NCBI GenBank assembly: GCA_026416215.1
Contig: JAOAFP010000029.1
Location: 1,209 to 14,823, forward strand
Reading direction: 5' to 3'
Length of the DNA stretch: 13,615 nucleotides
From: Negativicutes bacterium
Lineage (GTDB): Bacteria > Bacillota > Negativicutes > SKW292
The notes beneath the pieces were generated by a model. The model was not told the origin of the DNA and made no database searches. It saw only the letters and a list, made by a program, of their open reading frames with translations. Shown piece after piece: positions 1-4,912 of the stretch. A program made the translations under genes and the position numbers. Positions within the stretch are counted from its first letter, which is position 1, and every line of letters starts with the position of its first letter.

Positions 1-435
1 TATTACCGGCGGCTGCGGGACGAAGTGGAGGGGGAGTGCTGGCTGGCACTGATCGAGGCCATCCGCGACTACAATCCGGAGAGTGGGGTGGACTTTGCCG
101 GTTTTGTCCGCAGCCGGGTCAAATGGGCGGCCTGGCGGGCGGTGCGGGGCCAGCGGCGGTGGCTCGACTGTCGCATCTGGGCTGAGGGGGTGGCGGTGAC
201 GACGGTTGATGAACGGGCCGAGCGGGAGCTGGCCGGGGTGGACGACCGGGATTTAATCGACCGGCTGTTGGCCGGCCTCACCCCCCGCCAGCGGGAAGTA
301 CTGAAACTTATGGTGGTGGATGGCTACCGCAACGGCGAGGTAGCGGAAAAACTGGCAGTCAGTCCGGCCACGGTCAGCCGCCTGTACCGGGCCGGGCTCA
401 ACCGGTTGAGAAAACTTGATATCACCCGGCTCTGA
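1..435 (+). CDS. Sigma-70 family RNA polymerase sigma factor, 5' end outside window
   Basis: The reading frame is open from base 1, so the true start lies upstream; a GTG at 25 is the first possible start inside the window but would cut into region 2. The visible 144 residues begin with a region-2-like stretch: an aromatic/acidic DYNPESG segment, then FAGFVRSRVKWAAWRAVRGQ, which resembles the core-binding and -10-recognition helices. After a short acidic linker comes region 4: LTPRQREVLKL followed by a helix-turn-helix (VAEKLAVSPATVSRLYRAGLNRL) that would contact the -35 element. There is no region 1.1 or region 3, so this is a small alternative factor. It sits 173 bases upstream of the DUF1659/DUF2922/YvrJ/amidase genes, and from memory of the family such factors accompany these genes in other Firmicutes. 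In Bacillus subtilis yvrJ belongs to the SigO regulon. It probably controls the cassette downstream, which is inference. Confidence 0.88.
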   Translation, partial: YYRRLRDEVEGECWLALIEAIRDYNPESGVDFAGFVRSRVKWAAWRAVRGQRRWLDCRIWAEGVAVTTVDERAERELAGVDDRDLIDRLLAGLTPRQREVLKLMVVDGYRNGEVAEKLAVSPATVSRLYRAGLNRLRKLDITRL

Positions 436-441
436 TTACGG

Positions 442-482
442 CCGGCACCGGTCGCTCCGGCGGACGGTGCCGGTTTCTGTTA
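442..482 (+). terminator. Rho-independent terminator after the sigma factor
   Basis: A perfect 9-base inverted repeat (CCGGCACCG at 442-450, CGGTGCCGG at 465-473) with a 14-base loop lies just after the sigma-factor stop and is followed by TTTCTGTT. The U-tract is interrupted, so termination may be partial, but position and stem strength support it. Confidence 0.6.
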
Positions 483-491
483 TGGCGGGGC

Positions 492-546
492 GGCCGGTTT
501 TCCGGCCTGGCGGAGATTTGGTTTTGCCGGCTGACAAATGGCCGGC
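492..546. repeat. GGCCGG/GCCGGC palindromes upstream of the DUF1659 gene
   Basis: GGCCGG at 492-497 and CCGGCC at 502-507 flank a TTTT loop. The self-complementary hexamer GCCGGC then occurs twice, at 526-531 and 541-546, nine bases apart. These could form small hairpins or be protein-binding repeats next to the candidate promoter. Their role is unknown, and the same hexamers recur in other gaps of the window. Confidence 0.4.
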
Positions 547-560
547 AGACTGCATCTATA
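531..560 (+). promoter_or_regulatory. Weak candidate promoter for the DUF1659-amidase genes
   Basis: CTGACA (531-536) resembles a -35 box and TCTATA (555-560) could be a poor -10 box, 18 bases apart and about 50 bases before the DUF1659 start. The -10 match is weak. If the operon is read by the alternative sigma factor encoded upstream, a housekeeping match is not expected. Confidence 0.3.
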
Positions 561-607
561 GGCTGTGAGCGCGCTTGCTGAATTTTTCGGAAAGGAGGAA
601 ACCGGAC

Positions 608-814
608 ATGGCGGTTATCAAGGTACCCCAGAAGTCCTCGCTGATCGTGGTGGTGAGCAAAGACGGCAAGAACAAGAACCTGATCTACAGCGGGGTGAAG
701 CCTGAGGCCGGCGATCTGGCCGTCTACGACAGTGGCACGGCTATCGCCGGACTGCAGACTAATCCGCTGGTGGCCATCGAACGGCAGGATGAAGGCAATC
801 TGCTTAGTGCCTGA
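608..814 (+). CDS. DUF1659 small protein
   Basis: This 68-residue soluble protein has the hallmarks of the DUF1659 family: an N-terminal beta-rich segment (SSLIVVVSKDGKNKNLIYSGVKPEAGDLAVYD) followed by AIAGLQTNPLVAIERQD. The spacing of YSxVKPEA...D..VYD...A.AGLQ..PL..I.R is the recognisable pattern. The ATG at 608 is chosen because AAAGGAGG (591-598) sits nine bases upstream; an in-frame TTG at 575 would place the ribosome binding site inside the gene. There is no signal peptide, membrane segment or catalytic motif. No function is established for the family that I know of. It is first in a tight run with DUF2922, YvrJ and an amidase, and it resembles its neighbour in size and fold style, as if both were small structural or scaffold subunits. 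That last point is inference. Confidence 0.85.
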   Translation: MAVIKVPQKSSLIVVVSKDGKNKNLIYSGVKPEAGDLAVYDSGTAIAGLQTNPLVAIERQDEGNLLSA

Positions 815-879
815 CCGGAAATCAACGGTTGGGGAAGGGTCTAAAAATTAGCGGTGAACAACCGGAAAGGAGGAAGATG

Positions 880-1092
880 ATGTCCAAGGTTTTGGAGCTG
901 TATTTCCGAACCACTCAGGGGAAAATGCACACGGTGCGAATTGGTGACCCGCGCAGCGACCTGACGGCCGCCCAGTGCGCCCAGGCCGGTCAGCAGCTGG
1001 TCAACGCCAATATTTTCACCGGGGCGGCCGGCGATTTGTTGCAGTACGACAGCGCCGCCATCCGTGACACTCAAGTGATTAAAATAAGCTGA
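880..1092 (+). CDS. DUF2922 small protein
   Basis: This protein has 70 residues if it starts at the ATG at 880, or 71 from the adjacent ATG at 877. The second ATG is favoured because AAAGGAGG (866-873) is then six bases away rather than three. The sequence follows the DUF2922 pattern: KVLELYFRTTQGKMHTVRI, then DPRSDLTAAQCAQAGQQLVNANIFT, then a glycine/aspartate turn and a closing strand ending in VIKIS. It has no membrane segment, cysteine cluster or enzyme motif. Genes of this family usually sit beside DUF1659 and YvrJ, as here. The two small proteins share a layout of a beta hairpin, a helix of about 15 residues and a closing strand, so a hetero-complex is possible but unproven. The function is unknown. 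Confidence 0.85.
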   Translation: MSKVLELYFRTTQGKMHTVRIGDPRSDLTAAQCAQAGQQLVNANIFTGAAGDLLQYDSAAIRDTQVIKIS

Positions 1093-1110
1093 CTGGCCGG
1101 CGGGCCGGCA

Positions 1111-1143
1111 GCCGGTGGGCGGCGAATTTTGCCGCCCACCGGC
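1111..1143 (+). other. Perfect 13-bp hairpin between DUF2922 and YvrJ genes
   Basis: GCCGGTGGGCGGC (1111-1123) and GCCGCCCACCGGC (1131-1143) form a perfect 13-bp stem with a 7-base GAATTTT loop. No T-run follows (AAGATGAGG), so it is not a classical terminator. It could block exonucleases and set different mRNA levels for the two halves of the operon. It begins 19 bases after the DUF2922 stop. Confidence 0.75.
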
Positions 1144-1182
1144 AAGATGAGGATGAATACGAATAATCAAGGGGGATCCATT

Positions 1183-1386
1183 ATGGACAGCGCAACCACC
1201 GCCGCCATGCAGACGGTGGCCGACACCGTGGCCGGAGTGGGGTTTCCGATCGCGGTGTGCTGGTACCTGCTTTCGCGACTAGAGAGAAAATTCGACGTGT
1301 TCAATGAACGGATTGCCGCCATGACCGAAGCGCTTAACGGCCTGCGGGCGGTAATTGCCGTCCGGACGGAGGAGCTGGGCAAATGA
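1183..1386 (+). CDS. yvrJ: YvrJ family small membrane protein
   Basis: This 67-residue protein has one hydrophobic segment at about residues 15-29 (VAGVGFPIAVCWYLL) followed by a basic/acidic amphipathic tail (SRLERKFDVFNERIAAMTEALNGL) likely to form a coiled coil. The GFPI(A)V..YLL.R.E.K core is typical of YvrJ proteins. The ATG at 1183 follows AAGGGGGA (1169-1176) by six bases. The stop TGA (1384-1386) overlaps the ATG (1383) of the amidase, so translation is coupled. Topology (short N-terminus, single helix, charged tail) resembles BhlA/UviB-type holin-like proteins, and the overlap with a cell-wall amidase strengthens that comparison. I know of no direct functional proof for YvrJ. In B. 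subtilis yvrJ is linked to the SigO sigma factor system, which parallels the sigma factor here. Confidence 0.85.
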   Translation: MDSATTAAMQTVADTVAGVGFPIAVCWYLLSRLERKFDVFNERIAAMTEALNGLRAVIAVRTEELGK

Positions 1387-2132
1387 AGACGATATGCGTG
1401 GACGCCGGTCACGCCGGCCTGGTCAGCGACCCGGGAGCGGTAGGGGTGAACGGATTGGCGGAGTGCCGGGTTAACCTGGCGGTGGCCCGTCTGCTGCGCA
1501 CCCTGCTGACCGGTGCCGGCTGTGCGGTGCTCATGACCCGCGATCGCGACGAAGACCCGGCCAGCGACGATCTGGCCGTGCGGGCGGCAATGGCCAACAC
1601 CGGCCGGGCAGACATTTTTGTCTCGCTGCACTGCAATGCTGCGGCCAACCGGGCGGCGGCCGGCAGCGAAGTTTTTCACCACCCGGCCAGCCGGGAAGGG
1701 GCGAGGCTGGCCGGCTGTATAGCCGGGGCGCTGGCCAGCTGCCGGCCCAGCCGCGGGGTTAAAACCGCCGGGTTTTACCTGCTGCGGGCCACGGTTATGC
1801 CGGCTGTGCTGGTTGAGATGGGGTTTCTCAGCAACCCGGAAGAAGCCGGCTGGCTGAGCCTGGCCAGCAGCCAGCATTTGCTGGCCGGACAGATTTTTGC
1901 CGGAATCGCCGATTACTTTAACTGGCCGCCCCCGCAGGGGACGGCCAGTTTTATTGCTTGCCGGCGGAGAAGATATGTGTTATTATCGATGCAAGTTTAT
2001 TTTAAATTGATAATTAGGTATCGCTGTGAAGAATTTCGACCGGGAAATTATCGCCGCCCTGGAGAGCGAGCACGAAGTGGTAACCGGTTTTCTTGCCGAG
2101 GTGGAGGCTATGGCCGGCCAGGAACGGTCTGA
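1383..2132 (+). CDS. N-acetylmuramoyl-L-alanine amidase (Amidase_3), probable lost stop codon
   Basis: This is a zinc amidase that cleaves the bond between N-acetylmuramic acid and the peptide stem of peptidoglycan. Expected zinc and catalytic residues are present: H10 in DAGH, E27, H83 in SLHCNA and E145 in VLVEMGFLSN. The catalytic domain ends near residue 180 (IADYFNW), the usual size for a stand-alone Amidase_3. There is no signal peptide, so release would need a holin-like partner; YvrJ overlaps its start. The frame does not stop there. It continues 68 residues through a terminator hairpin (1920-1956) and 107 bases into the hemerythrin gene, giving an arginine-rich tail unlike any amidase domain. 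One extra T in the TTT run near 1917-1919 would create TAA right after DYF. A frameshift mutation or sequencing error is therefore likely, and the functional product probably ends near 1920. Confidence 0.85.
   Translation: MKTICVDAGHAGLVSDPGAVGVNGLAECRVNLAVARLLRTLLTGAGCAVLMTRDRDEDPASDDLAVRAAMANTGRADIFVSLHCNAAANRAAAGSEVFHHPASREGARLAGCIAGALASCRPSRGVKTAGFYLLRATVMPAVLVEMGFLSNPEEAGWLSLASSQHLLAGQIFAGIADYFNWPPPQGTASFIACRRRRYVLLSMQVYFKLIIRYRCEEFRPGNYRRPGERARSGNRFSCRGGGYGRPGTV
1920..1956 (+). terminator. Strong rho-independent terminator at the amidase 3' end
   Basis: AACTGGCCG (1920-1928) pairs with CGGCCAGTT (1942-1950). Inside it, after one C/A mismatch, CCCC (1930-1933) pairs with GGGG (1937-1940) around a GCA loop, and TTTTATT follows. 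It is a classical terminator, yet it lies inside the present amidase reading frame, which is the main argument that the stop codon has been lost. Confidence 0.85.
1958..1986 (+). promoter_or_regulatory. Candidate housekeeping promoter for hemerythrin
   Basis: TTGCCG (1958-1963) and TATTAT (1981-1986) are separated by exactly 17 bases. They lie directly after a terminator and about 40 bases before the hemerythrin start. The 1975-2020 stretch is strikingly AT-rich for this window, which fits a promoter or regulator-binding region. Confidence 0.55.
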
Positions 2133-2439
2133 CGGGGGCAGGCTGGGTCTGTTGGTGGGTGATCTGGTGGCTTATTGCAAGGATCACTTTCTCTGCGAGG
2201 AAGAGTTTATGCTGTTTATCGGCTACCCGGATTTTGCCGCCCACAGCGAATGGCACCGGCAGTGCCTGGAGGCGGTTGAGGAATGCCTTGACAGTCTGGC
2301 CGGCGATCCGGCGGCGACGGCCAGACGGCTTACCGTTTACCTGCGCGGCTGGCTGACCGGTCATCTGGCCGGGGCTGACCGGCAGCTGGGAGAGTATCTT
2401 TCCCGGCAACTGGGCAGTGAGATAAAATACGGAAGATAG
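2026..2439 (+). CDS. Bacteriohemerythrin
   Basis: This 137-residue four-helix protein carries the full set of di-iron ligands in the family spacing: H16, H54 and E58 (KDHFLCEEEFM), H73 and H77 (HSEWH), H113 and D118 (WLTGHLAGAD). The GYP motif after the HF..EE helix is also typical. Such proteins bind O2 reversibly at a non-haem di-iron site in the cytoplasm and are used for O2 sensing, storage or protection, or iron handling. The GTG at 2026 is the only reasonable start, since homologues begin a few residues before the first ligand helix; the upstream AGGT is a weak ribosome binding site. It has its own candidate promoter and terminator, so it seems monocistronic. The next genes are chemotaxis proteins, so an aerotaxis link is possible but not shown. 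Its first 107 bases are overlapped by the extended amidase frame. Confidence 0.92.
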   Translation: MKNFDREIIAALESEHEVVTGFLAEVEAMAGQERSDGGRLGLLVGDLVAYCKDHFLCEEEFMLFIGYPDFAAHSEWHRQCLEAVEECLDSLAGDPAATARRLTVYLRGWLTGHLAGADRQLGEYLSRQLGSEIKYGR

Positions 2440-2473
2440 GTGGGTTCCCGGTTGTTGCCGGTCGGCGACGGAC

Positions 2474-2507
2474 AAGGGCGGACGAACTGGCCGTCCTTTT
2501 TTTTTTT
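2474..2507 (+). terminator. Rho-independent terminator after hemerythrin
   Basis: AAGGGCGG (2474-2481) pairs with CCGTCCTT (2491-2498) with one G-U pair around a 9-base loop. A run of eleven T residues ends at 2507. It separates hemerythrin from the chemotaxis genes. Confidence 0.85.
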
Positions 2508-2577
2508 GCTGACGGCAGGAATTCGGCAAGTTTAGTCGAAAGGAACACCCATTGTCGGGTGAGGGGGTAGGACGGGC

Positions 2578-3441
2578 GTGGAGAAGAGAATACTGCTGGT
2601 GGATGATTCGCTGGTTTCTCTGAAGCTGACCGGAAAGATTCTGGCTGCTGCCGGGTATGCGGTGGCCGGGCAGCTGTCGTCGGCTGACAGGCTGGTGGAA
2701 ACTTATGAGCGGCTGAAGCCCGACCTGGTGCTGATGGACGTGTACATGCCGGGGGTGGATGGCTTCGCCGGTTGTCGGCAGCTGCGGGAAAAGTTCCCGG
2801 ATGCCAGGGTGGTGTTTCTCAGTTCGATGCAGGATGAAATAAAGGAGCGGGAGGCCATCGCCCTGGGGGCGGTCGGTTACCTGCAGAAGCCGGTGGCGGC
2901 CGACAAGCTGCAGGATGCGCTGCGGGCGGCGTTCGGCGATTTCAGTCTGTTTGAGGCGCTAGCCGGCATCTGGCCGATGTTTGCCGAGGAGATGACGGCA
3001 ACCCTGGCTGGCTATGGGATCAGCGCCCGGCCGGAGGGCGATGCCGAGGAGATCGGCAGCAGCTTTTCCGCCCGGGGGATCTGTGCCCTGATCGGAATTA
3101 ACGGGCTGTTCAACGGGTCGTTTGCCCTCGACGTCGATCTGCCTCAGGCCCGGGAAATTGCCCGGCGGGCGCTGGACGAGGATCAGGTCAGCGAGGCCGA
3201 GGCGGTTGACATGGTGGGCGAGCTGGCCAATGTAGTGGCGGGAGCAGTGCTGTCCCGGCTGAATGCCAGGGAGGTCCGCTATAATTTCCGGCTGTCGCCG
3301 CCGGCCATCTACTACGGGGCGGACAGCACCATCGGTCTGCCGCAGGTCAGCCTGCAGCTGGTCCGGTTCAGCGGCGACACCGGTCGCTTCACCATGGCAA
3401 TAGGATTCAAAAAGGGAGCAAAGGAATGGATGTCAACCTAA
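2578..3441 (+). CDS. Response regulator fused to a CheX-like phosphatase domain
   Basis: Residues 1-120 form a CheY-like receiver: acidic pair D9/D10, phospho-acceptor D54 in VLMDVYMPG, switch Ser at 82-83 (VFLSS) and K104 (LQKP). Residues of about 125-287 form a CheC/CheX-type domain with the ExxN phosphatase motif E215-L-A-N218 in MVGELANVVAG and the downstream SPPAI(Y)YG segment at 240-247. Both halves keep their key residues, so the protein could receive phosphate and also hydrolyse phospho-aspartate on itself or on CheY. It is cytoplasmic, with no DNA-binding domain. The GTG at 2578 follows AGGGGGTAGGA (2562-2572). The stop overlaps the start of the following cheX by 16 bases, so the two are made together. 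No sensor kinase lies nearby; a chemotaxis kinase elsewhere is the probable partner. Role in chemotaxis is inferred from domains and neighbours. Confidence 0.88.
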   Translation: MEKRILLVDDSLVSLKLTGKILAAAGYAVAGQLSSADRLVETYERLKPDLVLMDVYMPGVDGFAGCRQLREKFPDARVVFLSSMQDEIKEREAIALGAVGYLQKPVAADKLQDALRAAFGDFSLFEALAGIWPMFAEEMTATLAGYGISARPEGDAEEIGSSFSARGICALIGINGLFNGSFALDVDLPQAREIARRALDEDQVSEAEAVDMVGELANVVAGAVLSRLNAREVRYNFRLSPPAIYYGADSTIGLPQVSLQLVRFSGDTGRFTMAIGFKKGAKEWMST

Positions 3442-3887
3442 TCAATCCAATTCTGACGGCGGTGGTCAACGTGCTGCCGATGATCGGCTTCAGCAAGGTT
3501 GAGCGGCAGGGGCTGGCGATAATCCGCGAGGAGATGATCAACCAGGGCGTGATCGTCAACATTTCGGTGGTGGGAGACCTTAAGGGGGCGATTCTGATCG
3601 GTATGGATCTCGACACTGCCAGGCAGGTGGCATCCAAGATGATGATGGGGATGCCGGTGGCCGAATTCAACGAACTGGCCCAGAGCGCGGTGGGCGAGCT
3701 GGGAAACATGGTGTGTGCCAACGCGGTGACCATTCTATCCAACAGCGGTTACCAGAATATGGATATTTCCCCGCCGGCAATCATTCAGGGAGTGGGCGGC
3801 AGGGTCAAGCTGCTTACCCCACAGGTGGTGAGGGTGAGCTTTCTGGCTGACGGGCTGAAGCTCGATATCTGTGTGGGGGTGGTCTGA
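3426..3887 (+). CDS. cheX: Chemotaxis protein CheX (CheY-P phosphatase)
   Basis: This 153-residue protein matches CheX along its length: an N-terminal helix (LINPILTAVVNVLPMIGF), central strands with DLKGAILIGMD, the phosphatase helix VGELGNMVCANAVTIL with E91 and N94, then SPPAI at 115-119. CheX dephosphorylates phospho-CheY and so resets the flagellar motor signal. The ATG at 3426 is preceded by GGGAG (3414-3418) and lies within the last codons of the receiver-CheX fusion, a 16-base overlap pointing to coupled translation. The stop is immediately followed by the GTG of the YvyF-type gene. Together with the fused domain upstream, this locus encodes two CheX modules, which may be paralogues specialised for different CheY proteins. 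Confidence 0.92.
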   Translation: MDVNLINPILTAVVNVLPMIGFSKVERQGLAIIREEMINQGVIVNISVVGDLKGAILIGMDLDTARQVASKMMMGMPVAEFNELAQSAVGELGNMVCANAVTILSNSGYQNMDISPPAIIQGVGGRVKLLTPQVVRVSFLADGLKLDICVGVV

Positions 3888-4283
3888 GTGTCGTGGGAAC
3901 AGTTTAAGAACTGTGCCGACTGCAGGAAGCTGTTTATGAAAACCTATTACGACATCTGTCCGGCCTGCATCAAGGTAGAGGAGGACAACTACGCCAAAAT
4001 CCGCGAGTTTCTGCGCTCACTGGGCCGCAAATCCACGGTGGACGAGATTGTTGAGAACACCGGGGTGGCGAAAAAATACGTGGTGAGGATGATGGACAGC
4101 GGCCGGCTGCTCAGCGACTTCGCCATCGAATACTCGTGCGCGATGTGCGGGACCCTGATCAGTGCCGGCCGTCTGTGCAGCAAGTGCACCGGCCAGGTCA
4201 ACGAGCAGGTAAGAAAGATGGAGGAAGAGTCTGCCGCCGGCCCCAGGGGGCCGCAGGTGCATGTCAAGACCGCAGTCAAATGA
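3888..4283 (+). CDS. yvyF: YvyF-type flagellar operon zinc protein
   Basis: This 131-residue protein has two zinc-binding CxxC pairs at each end: C9/C12 with C24/C27, and C84/C87 with C97/C100. A winged-helix-like middle (VDEIVENTGVAKKYVVRMMDSGRLL) lies between them. This layout is that of the flagellar operon protein family that includes B. subtilis YvyF, usually encoded just before flgM and flgK and thought to influence flagellar gene expression. Here it starts at a GTG directly after the CheX stop with no gap and is followed by a transporter operon instead of flgM. The tail after residue 101 is charged and low in complexity. The fit to the family is good; the regulatory role is taken from the family, and the detached position makes its target uncertain. 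Confidence 0.82.
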   Translation: MSWEQFKNCADCRKLFMKTYYDICPACIKVEEDNYAKIREFLRSLGRKSTVDEIVENTGVAKKYVVRMMDSGRLLSDFAIEYSCAMCGTLISAGRLCSKCTGQVNEQVRKMEEESAAGPRGPQVHVKTAVK

Positions 4284-4285
4284 CG

Positions 4286-4385
4286 GGAGGATCGGGGTAG
4301 CTTTTCCCACAATGGGAGACCGGACGGTAGCCTCCTGGTCAGGGCTGCCGGTGGCGCGTTCGGCAGGCAACCGGCCGATTTGGCA
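4286..4385 (+). promoter_or_regulatory. Structured untranslated leader before the ECF S component
   Basis: The 119-base gap 4284-4402 has dense potential pairing. A small hairpin is TTTCCCA/TGGGAGA around CAA (about 4303-4319). CGGTAGCC (4325-4332) can pair with GGCTGCCG (4343-4350). GGTAGC also occurs at 4296-4301, so GCTGCC (4344-4349) has two possible partners. GCCGGT (4347-4352) can instead pair with ACCGGC (4370-4375), which competes with the previous stem. GGAGG (4286-4290) can pair with CCTCC (4331-4335). Alternative mutually exclusive stems before a transporter gene with almost no Shine-Dalgarno sequence would fit a riboswitch or attenuator. I could not match it to a known riboswitch class, and GC-rich DNA makes chance hairpins common. 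Confidence 0.35.
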
Positions 4386-4402
4386 ATCAGTTTAAAGCGA
4401 CA

Positions 4403-4912
4403 ATGATGACAACTAAAACCCTGACGACGACGGCGGCGGCGGCGGCGCTGACCGCCCTGGCGATCACGGTGTTGCAGGTTCCGTCGCCGGTGGGCGGCGG
4501 CTATTACCATCTGGGCGAGATTGTGATGATGAGTGCAGCCTGTCTCTATGGCCGGCTGATCGGGGCTACGGCGGCCGGGCTGGGATCGGCCCTGGCCGAC
4601 CTGTTGTCCGGGTATGCTGTATGGGCGCCGGTCAGTCTTATTGTGCACGGCGGGGAAGGGTACCTGATCGCCGCCCTGGACGGCGGCAGCCGGTCGTATG
4701 GCCGGCGACTGCTGGCCCTGACAGTTGGGGCGCTGTTTATGGTGGCCGGTTACTGGCTGGCGGAGTGGGGGATGTTCGGTCAGGCGGCGGCTGTGGCGGA
4801 AATTCCCGGCAACCTGGTCCAGGGGGCGATTGGGGTTGCCGGGGCGATGGCGGTGCTGCGCAGTCTTGCCGCGCTGAAAATTGGTGCCGGAAAGGGGAGA
4901 AAACGGGTATGA
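4403..4912 (+). CDS. ECF transporter S component (substrate-binding membrane subunit)
   Basis: This 169-residue hydrophobic protein has about five or six membrane segments. It carries a loop rich in Gly/Tyr (GGGYYHLGEIVMMSAACLYG, residues 31-50), then GRLIGATAAGLGSALADLL, and an EIPGNLVQ motif near 133-140. All are typical of the small vitamin-binding S components of energy-coupling factor transporters. Such proteins capture a vitamin or similar compound and need a shared EcfA/EcfA'/EcfT module, not present here. Two ATGs (4403, 4406) are possible starts; no in-frame start exists farther upstream before a stop at 4328, and the ribosome binding site is very poor. The 3' end overlaps the MFS gene by four bases (ATGA). 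The substrate cannot be read from the sequence; the coupled phosphate-type antiporter and HAD phosphatase hint at a phosphorylated or phosphorylatable compound. Confidence 0.8.
   Translation: MMTTKTLTTTAAAAALTALAITVLQVPSPVGGGYYHLGEIVMMSAACLYGRLIGATAAGLGSALADLLSGYAVWAPVSLIVHGGEGYLIAALDGGSRSYGRRLLALTVGALFMVAGYWLAEWGMFGQAAAVAEIPGNLVQGAIGVAGAMAVLRSLAALKIGAGKGRKRV

Noticed and set aside
1167..1877. A 236-residue frame on the - strand opposite YvrJ and the amidase
   Set aside because: Composition is that of an antisense shadow and all key amidase and YvrJ motifs are on the + strand.
1926..2132. A genuine C-terminal domain on the amidase
   Set aside because: The tail overlaps a terminator and another gene in a different frame, is arginine-rich and low in domain-like pattern, so it is better explained by a lost stop.
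4284..4402. Assignment of the leader to cobalamin, TPP, c-di-GMP, molybdenum cofactor, manganese or THF riboswitch classes
   Set aside because: Short resemblances exist (for example GGCAACC and GGTAGC), but the conserved cores and their order do not fit any of these classes as I remember them.
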